A DNA stretch of 64,000 bases from CALROG01 sp943369755 (lineage in GTDB: Bacteria > Pseudomonadota > Gammaproteobacteria > Burkholderiales > Burkholderiaceae_C): positions 6,117 through 70,116 of the forward strand of contig CALROG020000019.1 of assembly GCA_943369755.1 (NCBI GenBank). Direction: 5' to 3'. The notes under the pieces are model-generated. The model searched no databases and was not told where the DNA came from. It was given only the letters and a program-made list of their open reading frames with translations. A program made the position numbers and the translations under genes. Shown in pieces: positions 1-8,703 of the stretch (position 1 is its first letter; each line of letters starts with the position of its first letter).

Positions 1-228
1 GAGGGGCCGGTGCTGCCCAAATGCCTCACTCGCTTCAATCTGGACTGGGTATGGGACGGCAAGCCCGCGCTGATCCAGAGCCGAGCGACAGACGAGACCG
101 GCCACGTGCAGGCCACCTACCGCGCGCTGCGCGCCGTGCGTGGCACGCGATCGATTTACCACAACAACGCCATCCAGACCTGGCTGGTGCAGGAAAACGG
201 CGAGGTGAAGAATGTCCAGCTTTCGTAA
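1..228 (+). CDS. soxC: Sulfite dehydrogenase SoxC, C-terminal end (partial)
   Basis: Only the last 75 codons are in the window; the gene enters from the left edge in frame 1. The visible part contains LTRFNLDWVWDG, an SRATDETGHVQ stretch and a YHNNAIQTW motif, which match the C-terminal dimerisation region of SoxC, the molybdopterin subunit of the periplasmic Sox(CD)2 sulfane dehydrogenase. SoxCD removes electrons from the sulfane sulfur bound to SoxYZ. The stop overlaps the soxD start by 17 nt, so the two partner subunits are translationally coupled. Identification rests on the C-terminal signature plus the adjacent soxD; the cofactor-binding domain lies outside the window. Confidence 0.9.
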   Translation, partial: EGPVLPKCLTRFNLDWVWDGKPALIQSRATDETGHVQATYRALRAVRGTRSIYHNNAIQTWLVQENGEVKNVQLS

Positions 229-1321
229 TTCCACCCTGGTTTTGGTGCTGGTGTGCATGGGCGGCGTGGCCCTGGCGCAAGGCAAAGCCATTTATCCCGG
301 GGTGGGCCGCAGCGCCACGCCCAAGGAAATCCAGGCTTGGGACATCGACGTTCGCCCGGATTTCAAGGGCTTGCCCGCGGGCGCGGGCTCGGTGGCCAGG
401 GGGCAGGAAGTATGGGAAGGCAAATGCGCGTCCTGCCACGGCATATTCGGCGAATCGAATGAAGTGTTCAGCCCCATTGTGGGCGGCACCACGAAGGACG
501 ATGTCCTGACCGGGCGCGTGGCGCGCCTGAAAGATCCGTCATTTCCAGGGCGCACCACCCTGATGAAGGTGCCTACGGTGTCCACGCTGTGGGACTACAT
601 CAACCGCGCCATGCCCTGGACCCAGCCCAAGTCGCTGACCGTGGAAGAGGTTTACGCGGTCACCGCGTTCATCCTGAATCTGGGTGGCGTGGTGCCCGAC
701 GATTTCACGCTGTCGGACAAAAACATGGCTGAAGTCCAAAAGCGCCTGCCCAACCGCAATGGCATGTCCGCAGTGCATGGCCTGTGGCCCGGCAAGGAGC
801 TAGGGGGCACCATTAAGCCTGATGTGCAAGGTATTGCCTGCATGAGCAATTGTGCGGTGGAGCCCAAGGTGGCTTCCATCCTGCCGGACTTTGCGCGCAA
901 TGCCCATGGCAACCTGGCTGAGCAGAACCGCCTGGTCGGCGCGCAGCGTGGTGCCCAGACCCTGGTGCCCGAGGCCGCACGCGGCGCAACCCCTGCGACC
1001 CCGCAGACCGTTGCAGCCGCCGCAGCAACCTCGCCAACGGCACCGGCTGCCAATGCTGGCGGTGTGGATGCCAAGGCAGCTCAGGCGCTGGCGCAAAAGC
1101 ACACGTGTACGGCATGCCACGCGGCGGACCGCAAGCTGGTGGGGCCCAGCTGGGCGGACATCGCCAAAAAACATGCGGGCAACACAGGCTATCTCGCCGG
1201 TAAAATCAAGTCAGGTGGTACTGGCGTCTGGGGCGCCATCCCCATGCCGGCCCAGACATTGCCTGACGCTGATGCAAAAGCCATCGCCGCGTGGCTTGCA
1301 GCAGGCGCACGCAAGCAATAG
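212..1321 (+). CDS. soxD: SoxD, diheme c-type cytochrome subunit of sulfane dehydrogenase
   Basis: A 369-residue exported cytochrome. A Sec signal peptide (residues 1-22, ending ALA-Q) precedes a first cytochrome c domain with heme motif CASCH at residues 72-76. An Ala/Pro/Thr-rich linker follows (about 250-285), then a second cytochrome c domain with CTACH at 299-303 and a candidate axial Met in IPMP near residue 345. This two-heme layout is that of SoxD, the electron-accepting partner of SoxC. It passes six electrons per sulfane sulfur toward the respiratory chain from the periplasm. The start overlaps soxC; 72 nt separate it from soxY. Confidence 0.95.
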   Translation: MSSFRNSTLVLVLVCMGGVALAQGKAIYPGVGRSATPKEIQAWDIDVRPDFKGLPAGAGSVARGQEVWEGKCASCHGIFGESNEVFSPIVGGTTKDDVLTGRVARLKDPSFPGRTTLMKVPTVSTLWDYINRAMPWTQPKSLTVEEVYAVTAFILNLGGVVPDDFTLSDKNMAEVQKRLPNRNGMSAVHGLWPGKELGGTIKPDVQGIACMSNCAVEPKVASILPDFARNAHGNLAEQNRLVGAQRGAQTLVPEAARGATPATPQTVAAAAATSPTAPAANAGGVDAKAAQALAQKHTCTACHAADRKLVGPSWADIAKKHAGNTGYLAGKIKSGGTGVWGAIPMPAQTLPDADAKAIAAWLAAGARKQ

Positions 1322-1393
1322 GTCTACAGGGATATTCCTGATCTTCTTGTCTTCCGTCTTTCATTAGTATTCGCTTAATCAAAGGAGTAATCC

Positions 1394-1849
1394 ATGCAAA
1401 CCCGTCGCGAGACTCTCAAACGCAGCGCTGCTGTGGCCAGCCTGCTGGCGTCTGTGGGCCTGTTCCCGCAACATGCCCACGCGTTCAACAAGGCGGCGTT
1501 TGACGCCAAAACCGTGGCTGATGCCGCCAAGGCTTTTGGCGGTGGCGCACCAACCGAGAGCAAGGACGTCACACTGACCGGCCCGGACATCGCAGAGAAC
1601 GGCGCGGTCGTGCCCTTGGGTGTGGCGACTTCGCTGGCGGGTGTGAAGCACCTGCTGATTCTGGTCGAAAAGAACCCCAACGCACTGGTTGCGATGTTCA
1701 ACGCGTCGGATGCCGTGATGCCCAATTTTCTGACCCGGGCCAAGATGGGCCAGTCGTCGGATGTCTACGCCGTTGCCATCATGAACGACGGCCGAACGCT
1801 GTTCGCCAAGAAGGAAGTCAAGGTCACACTCGGCGGTTGCGGCGGCTGA
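1394..1849 (+). CDS. soxY: SoxY, thiosulfate carrier subunit with C-terminal GGCGG arm
   Basis: A 151-residue periplasmic carrier. The N-terminus has a twin-arginine pattern (TRRETLKR) and a hydrophobic stretch ending AHA, so export as a folded SoxYZ heterodimer by Tat is expected. The last residues are GGCGG, with Cys149 on the flexible arm that covalently carries the sulfur intermediate between SoxAX, SoxB and SoxCD. A good ribosome site (aaaggag) lies 8 nt before the ATG. The downstream partner soxZ follows after 54 nt. The signature arm makes this call very secure. Confidence 0.97.
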   Translation: MQTRRETLKRSAAVASLLASVGLFPQHAHAFNKAAFDAKTVADAAKAFGGGAPTESKDVTLTGPDIAENGAVVPLGVATSLAGVKHLLILVEKNPNALVAMFNASDAVMPNFLTRAKMGQSSDVYAVAIMNDGRTLFAKKEVKVTLGGCGG

Positions 1850-1903
1850 CGGCACGCTAACCCGCACACGCACTTCAACGCAACAGATATCAGGAGTCAA
1901 ATC

Positions 1904-2215
1904 ATGGCAGAACCGATGCGCATTCGCGCCCAAGCAGCAGGCGGCAACGCAACCGTCCGTGTCCTCATGAGCCACGAAATGGAAACTGGCCAGCGCAAGG
2001 ACGCCGCTGGCAAGACCATCCCCGCCTGGCACATCACCGACGTGACCGCCAACCTCAACGGCAAGCCGGTTTTCTCGGCCGAATGGGGCCCGGCAGTTTC
2101 AAAGAACCCGTTCCTGCAGTTCACCCTGAAAGGTGCCAAGGCCGGTGACAAAATCGCCGTGACCTGGAAAGACAACAAGGGCGAGACGCGTACCGACGAA
2201 GCCGTCGTTTCCTGA
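1904..2215 (+). CDS. soxZ: SoxZ, thiosulfate carrier complex subunit
   Basis: A 103-residue protein with no signal peptide, as usual for SoxZ, which is exported by piggy-backing on the Tat signal of SoxY. The compact all-beta sequence opens MRIRA and ends with an ITVTW-like strand (KIAVTWKDNKGE), typical of the SoxZ immunoglobulin-like fold. It forms the SoxYZ heterodimer that presents the SoxY Cys arm to the other Sox enzymes. A clear ribosome site (aggag) precedes the ATG. Length and position between soxY and soxA fit the family. Confidence 0.96.
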   Translation: MAEPMRIRAQAAGGNATVRVLMSHEMETGQRKDAAGKTIPAWHITDVTANLNGKPVFSAEWGPAVSKNPFLQFTLKGAKAGDKIAVTWKDNKGETRTDEAVVS

Positions 2216-2291
2216 TCCGGACTACGACGCGTGACCGCGGGGGAGCGGTGGCGGGCAGAGTGCAATCCACGACAACCAGAAAGAGGACGAC

Positions 2292-3104
2292 ATGAGAAAA
2301 ACAGGCACCGTGATCGCAGCTGCGGCGGCCATTTGCGCGACCGCAGCGTTCGCTCAACAAGCCCCCGCCAAGACATCCATCCAGGCCATTGAGGAATACC
2401 GTGCCATGCTGGCCGACGGCAACCCAGCCGACCTGTTCGAGGCCAAGGGCGAAGACCTATGGAAGCAAAAGCGCGGCCCCAAGGCTGCGTCGCTGGAGCA
2501 ATGCGATCTGGGCAAGGGGCCTGGCGTCATCAAGGGCGTTTTCGTCGAGCTGCCGCGCTACTTCGCCGACGTGAAAAAGGTTCAGGACCTGGAAATGCGC
2601 ATCGTGCACTGCATGGCGACGCTGCAGGGCTTCAATGCCGACGAAATATCCAGAACACCCTTTGGCCGTGGCGAGATGGCCAATGTGACCGCGCTGGCTA
2701 CCTGGGTGTCGTCGCAGTCCAAGGGCCTGGCGTTCAACCTGCCGCAATCCACACAGGAAGAGCGCGTGGCTTATGAAGTGGGAAAGCGATTGTTCTTCCA
2801 GCGCGGCGGCACACATGATTTTTCGTGCGCTTCATGTCACGGCGAAGAGGGCAAGCGCATCCGCCTGCAGGATCTGCCCATTTTGACCAAGAACCCGGGT
2901 GACGGCGTTGGCTTTGCGGCCTGGCCGGCCTACCGTGTCTCCAATGGCCAGATGTGGACCATGCAGCTGCGCCTGAATGACTGTTACCGCCAGCAGCGCT
3001 TTCCGGAGCCGAAATTCGGCAGCGATGCCCTGGCTGCGCTCAGCACTTACCTTGGCGTGAATGCCAAGGGTGCCAAGTCTGCCGTTCCAACTGTCAAGCG
3101 CTGA
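2292..3104 (+). CDS. soxA: SoxA, c-type cytochrome of SoxAX (monoheme form)
   Basis: A 270-residue exported cytochrome with a signal peptide ending AFA-Q at residues 20-22. There is one CXXCH motif only (CASCH, residues 179-183). The N-terminal domain that carries a second heme in diheme SoxA keeps Cys71 and Cys107 but no CXXCH, as in monoheme SoxA proteins where these cysteines form a disulfide. Cys231 in LNDCYRQQRFPEP fits the active-site cysteine (persulfide heme ligand). With SoxX it oxidatively conjugates thiosulfate to the SoxY arm. Ribosome site gaggac upstream; soxX follows after 18 nt. Confidence 0.95.
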   Translation: MRKTGTVIAAAAAICATAAFAQQAPAKTSIQAIEEYRAMLADGNPADLFEAKGEDLWKQKRGPKAASLEQCDLGKGPGVIKGVFVELPRYFADVKKVQDLEMRIVHCMATLQGFNADEISRTPFGRGEMANVTALATWVSSQSKGLAFNLPQSTQEERVAYEVGKRLFFQRGGTHDFSCASCHGEEGKRIRLQDLPILTKNPGDGVGFAAWPAYRVSNGQMWTMQLRLNDCYRQQRFPEPKFGSDALAALSTYLGVNAKGAKSAVPTVKR

Positions 3105-3122
3105 AGCACAAGAGGGCTCACC

Positions 3123-3776
3123 ATGAAGAAGATTCACACGATTGCACTGTCGTTGCTGGCTTCCGCTGCTGTGGCGGGTTGTGCCAGCCTGCCATCCGCC
3201 GGCGAGCTGGACCAGTTGACCGACCAGATGATCAAGTCCTCGTTCCAGACGAAGGGCATTGCCAAGGTTGAGCGTATCACCGAGGTGGATGACACCCTCA
3301 AGGCCTGCAACGCTGCTGATGTGGCGGGCAAGCCGCTTGACAAAAAAGTGGCTGATGCGCTGGAAGCTGCCGAGATGAAGAAGATCAAATGGCCTTCGGA
3401 CGGCAAGTTCCTGGGCGACTGGAAGCAGGGCGAGAGCATTGCCCAAAGCGGTCGCGGCCAGACCTGGACCGACACCGCGCAGACGATCAACGGCGGCAAC
3501 TGCTACAACTGCCACCAGATGGACAAGAAAGAAATCTCGTTCGGAACGATCGGCCCCAGCTTGTTGAACTACGGCAAGATCCGCGGCGTGACCGATCCGA
3601 ACAGCGCGGCGTCCAAGCCGATCGTCGAGTACACCTGGGGCAAGATCTACAACGCCAAGGCCTATAACGCCTGCTCGAACATGCCACGTGCCGGCCACAT
3701 GGGCGTGCTTGACGAGCAGCAGATCAAACACGTCATGGCTTTGCTGCTGGACCCGGCTTCCCCCGTGAACCAGTAA
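3123..3776 (+). CDS. soxX: SoxX, c-type cytochrome partner of SoxA (long form, possible lipoprotein)
   Basis: A 217-residue monoheme cytochrome with CYNCH at residues 127-131 and a conserved CSNMPRAGH segment (184-191) supplying the probable axial Met187. The signal peptide ends AAVAGC, which fits a lipobox with Cys20 as acceptor, so the mature protein could be outer-membrane anchored instead of soluble; that is inference. An extension of about 100 residues precedes the heme domain, as in long SoxX forms. SoxX accepts electrons from SoxA during thiosulfate conjugation to SoxY. A terminator-like hairpin follows the stop. Confidence 0.94.
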   Translation: MKKIHTIALSLLASAAVAGCASLPSAGELDQLTDQMIKSSFQTKGIAKVERITEVDDTLKACNAADVAGKPLDKKVADALEAAEMKKIKWPSDGKFLGDWKQGESIAQSGRGQTWTDTAQTINGGNCYNCHQMDKKEISFGTIGPSLLNYGKIRGVTDPNSAASKPIVEYTWGKIYNAKAYNACSNMPRAGHMGVLDEQQIKHVMALLLDPASPVNQ

Positions 3777-3783
3777 TCACAAG

Positions 3784-3811
3784 AGCCCGGCTGTGTGCCG
3801 GGCTTTGTTTT
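3784..3811 (+). terminator. Rho-independent terminator between soxX and soxB
   Basis: A perfect 7-bp stem (AGCCCGG at 3784-3790 with CCGGGCT at 3798-3804, 7-nt loop) is followed by TTGTTTT. It sits 7 nt after the soxX stop and 27 nt before soxB, so it probably attenuates readthrough and sets a lower soxB dose unless soxB has its own promoter. Confidence 0.75.
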
Positions 3812-3838
3812 GCGCTTTCCATCATTGATTGCGGAATT

Positions 3839-5569
3839 ATGAATCTAACCAAGCGTGAGTTTTTCCAGGTACTGGGCGCCGGCACCATGGCAGGCATGGC
3901 ACTGGGCCAGCATGCCGATGCCGATGCGGCAACTGCCGCCGATCGCCTGTACGAGGCACCGCGTTTCGGCAATGTCTCATTCCTGCACATGACCGACTGC
4001 CACGCCCAGCTCAACCCCATTTATTTCCGCGAGCCCAGCGTCAATCTGGGCATTGCCGGCATGAAAGGGCAACTGCCACACCTGGTTGGCGAGCACTTGC
4101 TGAAGACCGCGAAAATCCGCCCCGGCACCGCCCAGGCCCATGCGCTGACGTATCTGGACTTTGACAAGGCCGCGCGGCGCTACGGCAAGGTGGGTGGCTT
4201 CGCGCACCTGGCTACTCTGGTCAAGCGCATGAAGGCGAGCCGTCCAGGCGCGCTGCTGCTGGACGGCGGTGACACCTGGCAGGGCTCCGGCACGGCTTTG
4301 TGGACCAACGGGCAAGACATGGTGGACGCCTGCAAGACGTTGGGCGTGGATGTGATGACAGGTCACTGGGAGTTCACCCTGGGCATGGACCGCGTCAAGG
4401 AAATCATCGAAAAAGACTTCAAGGGCAAGGTCGACTTCATTGCACAGAACGTCAAGACCAATGACTTCGGCGACCCGGTGTTCCCGCCCTACGTGATCCG
4501 CGAGATCAACGGCGTGCCCTGCGCCATCATCGGCCAGGCGTTCCCGTACACCCCCATTGCCAACCCGCGCTACATGGTGGCCGACTGGACCTTCGGCATC
4601 CAGGACGACAACATGCAGAAGATGGTGGACGAGGTCCGTGGCAAGGGCGCCCAGGTCGTCGTGGTGCTCAGCCACAACGGCATGGACGTGGACCTGAAGA
4701 TGGCCGGCCGTGTGACCGGCATTGACGCCATCATGGGCGGACACACCCACGACGGCATGCCCGTTGCCAGTGTGGTGGCCAACAAGAGCGGCCAAACGCT
4801 GGTGACCAACGCCGGTTCCAACGGCAAGTTTCTGGGTGTCATGGACTTTGACGTCAAGGGCGGCCGGGTGAGTGACTTCCGGTACCGGTTACTGCCCGTG
4901 TTTTCCAACATGCTGCCGGCGGATCCGGACATGGACGCGCTGATCCGCAAGTTGCGCGCGCCTTACGAAACCAAGCTGGCTGAAAAGCTGGGTGTGACGG
5001 AGGGCACGCTGTACCGCCGTGGCAATTTCAACGGCACTGGCGACCAGCTGCTGCTGGACGCCTTGATGGACGTGCAGGGCGCCGAGATCGCGTTCTCGCC
5101 GGGCTTTCGGTGGGGAACCTCGCTGTTGTCGGGGCAGGCGATCACGCGCGAATGGTTGATGGACATGACGGCCACCACGTATTCGTACGCCACTGTGACT
5201 GAGATGACGGGCGAGACTCTGAAGACCGTGCTGGAGGACGTGGCCGACAACCTCTTCAACCCCGATCCCTATTACCAGCAAGGTGGTGACATGGTGCGCG
5301 TGGGCGGGATGCAATACACCTGCGACCCCCTGGCCGGCATGGGGCAGCGCATCACGGCCATGCAGCTCAACGGCAAACCCATCGAAGCCGGGCGGCGCTA
5401 CAAGGTGGCCGGTTGGGCCCCGGTGGCCGAAGAGGCACGCACTGCCGGCAACAAGCAGGTGTGGGAGGTGGTGGAACAGTGGCTCAAGGCCCGCAACGGC
5501 CGCGTCGCTGCACGAACGCCCAATCTGCCAACGCTGCTTGGCGTCAAAGGCAATCCCGGCCTGGCCTGA
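3839..5569 (+). CDS. soxB: SoxB, dimanganese thiosulfohydrolase
   Basis: A 576-residue member of the 5'-nucleotidase/metallophosphatase superfamily. SoxB releases sulfate hydrolytically from the S-thiosulfonate on SoxY. Visible metal and active-site motifs are MTDCHAQ (Asp53, His55), LDGGDTWQG (Asp145), TGHWEFT (His176), LSHNGMD and GGHTHDG. The C-terminal nucleotidase-like cap domain is complete. The N-terminus (TKREFFQVLG plus a hydrophobic stretch) resembles a Tat signal but has Lys-Arg in place of Arg-Arg. It is the last sox gene; unrelated sucA follows after 176 nt. Confidence 0.96.
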   Translation: MNLTKREFFQVLGAGTMAGMALGQHADADAATAADRLYEAPRFGNVSFLHMTDCHAQLNPIYFREPSVNLGIAGMKGQLPHLVGEHLLKTAKIRPGTAQAHALTYLDFDKAARRYGKVGGFAHLATLVKRMKASRPGALLLDGGDTWQGSGTALWTNGQDMVDACKTLGVDVMTGHWEFTLGMDRVKEIIEKDFKGKVDFIAQNVKTNDFGDPVFPPYVIREINGVPCAIIGQAFPYTPIANPRYMVADWTFGIQDDNMQKMVDEVRGKGAQVVVVLSHNGMDVDLKMAGRVTGIDAIMGGHTHDGMPVASVVANKSGQTLVTNAGSNGKFLGVMDFDVKGGRVSDFRYRLLPVFSNMLPADPDMDALIRKLRAPYETKLAEKLGVTEGTLYRRGNFNGTGDQLLLDALMDVQGAEIAFSPGFRWGTSLLSGQAITREWLMDMTATTYSYATVTEMTGETLKTVLEDVADNLFNPDPYYQQGGDMVRVGGMQYTCDPLAGMGQRITAMQLNGKPIEAGRRYKVAGWAPVAEEARTAGNKQVWEVVEQWLKARNGRVAARTPNLPTLLGVKGNPGLA

Positions 5570-5713
5570 AAACGCACGACCGTTCGCCAGGCCGGTTCGA
5601 AGCTGCTTTCAAATAGGTGGCACAATCCCGCCTGTACTAGGCCCTTCCCCAGCCACAGTCGCATCCGCCAATCGGTCCAGCCGTGTCGCGGAAGGTTTTC
5701 TTAACCAGCTAAT

Positions 5714-5735
5714 GTTTCCCATAGGGAAACGGAGG
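5714..5735 (+). promoter_or_regulatory. Hairpin abutting the sucA ribosome binding site
   Basis: GTTTCCC (5714-5720) and GGGAAAC (5724-5730) form a perfect 7-bp stem with a 3-nt loop, immediately followed by the Shine-Dalgarno GGAGG (5731-5735), 10 nt before the sucA ATG. It is not a terminator because no T run follows. Control of ribosome access is a possible role; this is inference from position only. Confidence 0.45.
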
Positions 5736-5745
5736 TCAGCGGAAT

Positions 5746-8640
5746 ATGAGCGATCAATCGACGCCGTCAACGGCGTCTGTCTACACTGCCTATCAAGGCA
5801 ATTCTTACCTCTTCGGTGGCAACGCGCCCTATGTCGAAGAGATGTACGAAAACTATTTGGCCAACCCCGGCAGCGTGCCCGACACCTGGCGCGGCTACTT
5901 CGACGCGCTGCAGCATGTGCCCGCAGTCGATGGGTCGAACGCCAAAGACGTTCCCCACCTGCCGGTGGTCAATGCCTTTGCCGAGCGTGCCAAGCAGGGC
6001 GGAACCCGTTTGGTGCACGCCACCGGGGCCGATTCCGAGATGGGCCGCAAGCGTACGGCGGTGCAACAGCTTATCGCCGCTTACCGCAACGTGGGTGCGC
6101 GCTGGGCCGACCTGGACCCGTTGAAGCGCACCGAGCGCGACAAGATTCCCGACCTGGAGCCTGGTTTTTACGGCTTCAGCGACGCCGACCAGGAAACCGT
6201 GTTCAACACCAGCAACACGTATTTCGGCAAAGAGACCATGACCCTGCGTGAGCTGCTGAATGCACTGCGCGAAACCTACTGCGGCACCATCGGCGCCGAG
6301 TTCATGTACAGCACCGACCAGGGCCAGAAGCGCTGGTGGCAGCAAAAGCTTGAAAGCATCCGCAGCAAGCCGAACTTCACGGCCGAGAAAAAGCGCCACA
6401 TCCTTGACCGCTTGACCGCCGCTGAAGGCCTGGAGCGGTTCCTGCATACCAAGTATGTTGGCCAGAAGCGGTTCTCGCTCGAAGGCGGCGAAAGCTTTAT
6501 CGCCTCGATGGACGAAGTCATCCAGTTGGGCGGCATCAAGGGCATCCAGGAAATCGTGATCGGCATGGCGCATCGTGGCCGCCTGAATGTGCTGGTCAAT
6601 TCGCTGGGCAAGCTGCCCGCCGACCTGTTCGCCGAGTTCGACCACACGGCCCCGGAAGACTTGCCCAGTGGCGACGTCAAATATCACCAAGGCTTCAGTT
6701 CTGACGTGACCACGCCTGGCGGCCCGGTGCACCTGACGCTGGCGTTCAACCCGTCGCACCTGGAAATCGTCAACCCGGTGGTTGAAGGCTCGGTTCGAGC
6801 CCGGATGGACAGGCGCGCCGACCCTGAGGGCAAGCAGGTGCTGCCTGTGCTGGTGCACGGCGACGCGGCTTTTGCCGGCCAGGGCGTTGTGATGGAAACG
6901 CTGGCATTGGCAGAAACCCGCGGCTATTTCACCGGGGGCTCGGTACACATTGTCATCAATAACCAGATTGGTTTTACGACTTCAGACCCTCGAGACAGCC
7001 GTTCCACGCTGTATTGCTCGGACGTGGTCAAGATGATCGAGGCGCCTGTGCTGCACGTGAACGGCGACGACCCGGAGGCCGTGGTGCTGGCAACACAGCT
7101 GGCGCTGGATTACCGCATGGAGTTCAAGAAGGACGTGGTGGTTGACATCATTTGCTTCCGCAAACTCGGTCACAACGAGCAAGACACCCCGGCGCTTACC
7201 CAGCCACTGATGTACAAGAAGATTGCCCAGCACCCAGGCACACGCAAGTTGTACGCCGACAAATTGGCAGCGCAAGGCATGGGTGCCACGCTGGGTGACG
7301 ACATGGTCAAGGCCACCCGCGCAGCGCTGGATGCCGGAAAGAACACCTTCGACCCGGTGCTGACCAACTTCAAAAGCAAATACGCGGTGGACTGGAGCCC
7401 GTACCTCAACCGCAAATGGACCGACGCCGCGGACACGGCGATCCCCATGGCGGAATGGAAACGCATCGCGCAGAAGATCACAACAGTGCCCGCTGGTTTC
7501 ACGCCACATTCGCTGGTCAAAAAGGTGCTTGACGATCGCGCTGCCATGGGCCGGGGCGAAGTCAATGTCGACTGGGGCATGGGCGAGCACATGGCCTTTG
7601 CATCGCTGGTTGCCAGTGGCTACCCGGTGCGCCTTTCGGGCGAAGACTGTGGGCGTGGCACCTTCACCCACCGCCACGCCGTATTGCACGACCAGAACCG
7701 CGAGAAGTGGGACATCGGAACCTACACCCCGTTGTGCAATGTGGCCGAGAACCAGGCACCGTTCGTTGTGATCGACTCGATCCTTTCCGAAGAAGCGGTG
7801 CTGGGCTTTGAGTATGGTTATGCGTCCAATGACCCCAACACGCTGGTGATCTGGGAGGCCCAGTTTGGCGACTTCGCCAATGGCGCGCAGGTGGTGATCG
7901 ACCAGTTCATTGCCTCGGGCGAAGTGAAGTGGGGCCGCGTCAATGGCATCACGCTCATGCTGCCGCATGGCTACGAAGGCCAGGGCCCCGAGCACAGCTC
8001 GGCGCGGCTTGAGCGCTTCATGCAGCTATCCGCCGACACCAACATGCAGGTGGTGCAACCCACCACGGCCAGCCAGATATTTCACCTGCTGCGCCGCCAG
8101 ATGATCCGCAACCTGCGCAAGCCGCTGATCATCATGACGCCCAAGTCGCTGCTGCGAAACAAGGACGCCACGTCACCGCTGAGCGAGTTCACCAAAGGTA
8201 CTTTCCAGACGGTGATTCCTGAACACAAGGAAGAGATCAACAAAAAGGCCGACAAGGTCAAGCGCGTGATCGCTTGTTCCGGCAAGGTCTATTACGACCT
8301 GGCCAAGAAGCGCGAGGAGAAGCAGCTTGATGATGTGGTGATCCTTCGCGTTGAACAGCTTTACCCGTTCCCGCACAAGGCGTTTGCCGCCGAGCTCAAG
8401 AAGTACCCCAATGTGTCCGACATCGTCTGGTGCCAGGATGAGCCACAGAACCAGGGGGCCTGGTTCTTTGTGCAGCACTACATCCACGAAAACATGCTCG
8501 AAGGGCAGAAGCTCGGGTACTCCGGCCGTGCCGCGTCAGCATCGCCCGCTGTGGGCTACTCGCACCTGCACCAGGAGCAACAAAAGGCGCTGGTGGACGG
8601 TGCCTTTGGCAAGCTCAAGGGCTTTGTGCTCACGAAATGA
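5746..8640 (+). CDS. sucA: 2-oxoglutarate dehydrogenase E1 component
   Basis: A 964-residue thiamine-diphosphate enzyme that decarboxylates 2-oxoglutarate and hands the succinyl group to SucB lipoate in the TCA cycle. Family features: an N-terminal SucA helix (YLFGGNAPYVEEMYENYL), IGMAHRGRLNVL, the ThDP/metal segment beginning GDAAFAGQG, the NNQIGFTTSDPRDSR loop, and a transketolase-like pyrimidine-binding domain in the C-terminal half (GEDCGRGTFTHRHAV). Length matches the family. It heads the operon sucA-sucB-lpdA, and the ATG has a strong GGAGG site next to a small hairpin. Confidence 0.97.
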   Translation: MSDQSTPSTASVYTAYQGNSYLFGGNAPYVEEMYENYLANPGSVPDTWRGYFDALQHVPAVDGSNAKDVPHLPVVNAFAERAKQGGTRLVHATGADSEMGRKRTAVQQLIAAYRNVGARWADLDPLKRTERDKIPDLEPGFYGFSDADQETVFNTSNTYFGKETMTLRELLNALRETYCGTIGAEFMYSTDQGQKRWWQQKLESIRSKPNFTAEKKRHILDRLTAAEGLERFLHTKYVGQKRFSLEGGESFIASMDEVIQLGGIKGIQEIVIGMAHRGRLNVLVNSLGKLPADLFAEFDHTAPEDLPSGDVKYHQGFSSDVTTPGGPVHLTLAFNPSHLEIVNPVVEGSVRARMDRRADPEGKQVLPVLVHGDAAFAGQGVVMETLALAETRGYFTGGSVHIVINNQIGFTTSDPRDSRSTLYCSDVVKMIEAPVLHVNGDDPEAVVLATQLALDYRMEFKKDVVVDIICFRKLGHNEQDTPALTQPLMYKKIAQHPGTRKLYADKLAAQGMGATLGDDMVKATRAALDAGKNTFDPVLTNFKSKYAVDWSPYLNRKWTDAADTAIPMAEWKRIAQKITTVPAGFTPHSLVKKVLDDRAAMGRGEVNVDWGMGEHMAFASLVASGYPVRLSGEDCGRGTFTHRHAVLHDQNREKWDIGTYTPLCNVAENQAPFVVIDSILSEEAVLGFEYGYASNDPNTLVIWEAQFGDFANGAQVVIDQFIASGEVKWGRVNGITLMLPHGYEGQGPEHSSARLERFMQLSADTNMQVVQPTTASQIFHLLRRQMIRNLRKPLIIMTPKSLLRNKDATSPLSEFTKGTFQTVIPEHKEEINKKADKVKRVIACSGKVYYDLAKKREEKQLDDVVILRVEQLYPFPHKAFAAELKKYPNVSDIVWCQDEPQNQGAWFFVQHYIHENMLEGQKLGYSGRAASASPAVGYSHLHQEQQKALVDGAFGKLKGFVLTK

Positions 8641-8650
8641 CGACGGGTCA

Positions 8651-8675
8651 ACAAGGCCGGCTGCGCCCGCCTTGT
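8651..8675 (+). promoter_or_regulatory. GC-rich stem-loop in the sucA-sucB gap
   Basis: ACAAGGC (8651-8657) pairs with GCCTTGT (8669-8675), with two further G-C pairs inside after one mismatch. There is no immediate U tract, so partial attenuation or mRNA-end protection is more likely than full termination. Confidence 0.4.
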
Positions 8676-8703
8676 CCTTGTAAATTTTTAGGAAAAATTA
8701 AAA

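Noticed and set aside
5607..5640. sigma70 promoter for sucA (TTTCAA and TACTAG, also CACAAT)
   Set aside because: The spacing is 22 nt for the first pair and the boxes are poor; a promoter must exist in this leader but I could not place it.
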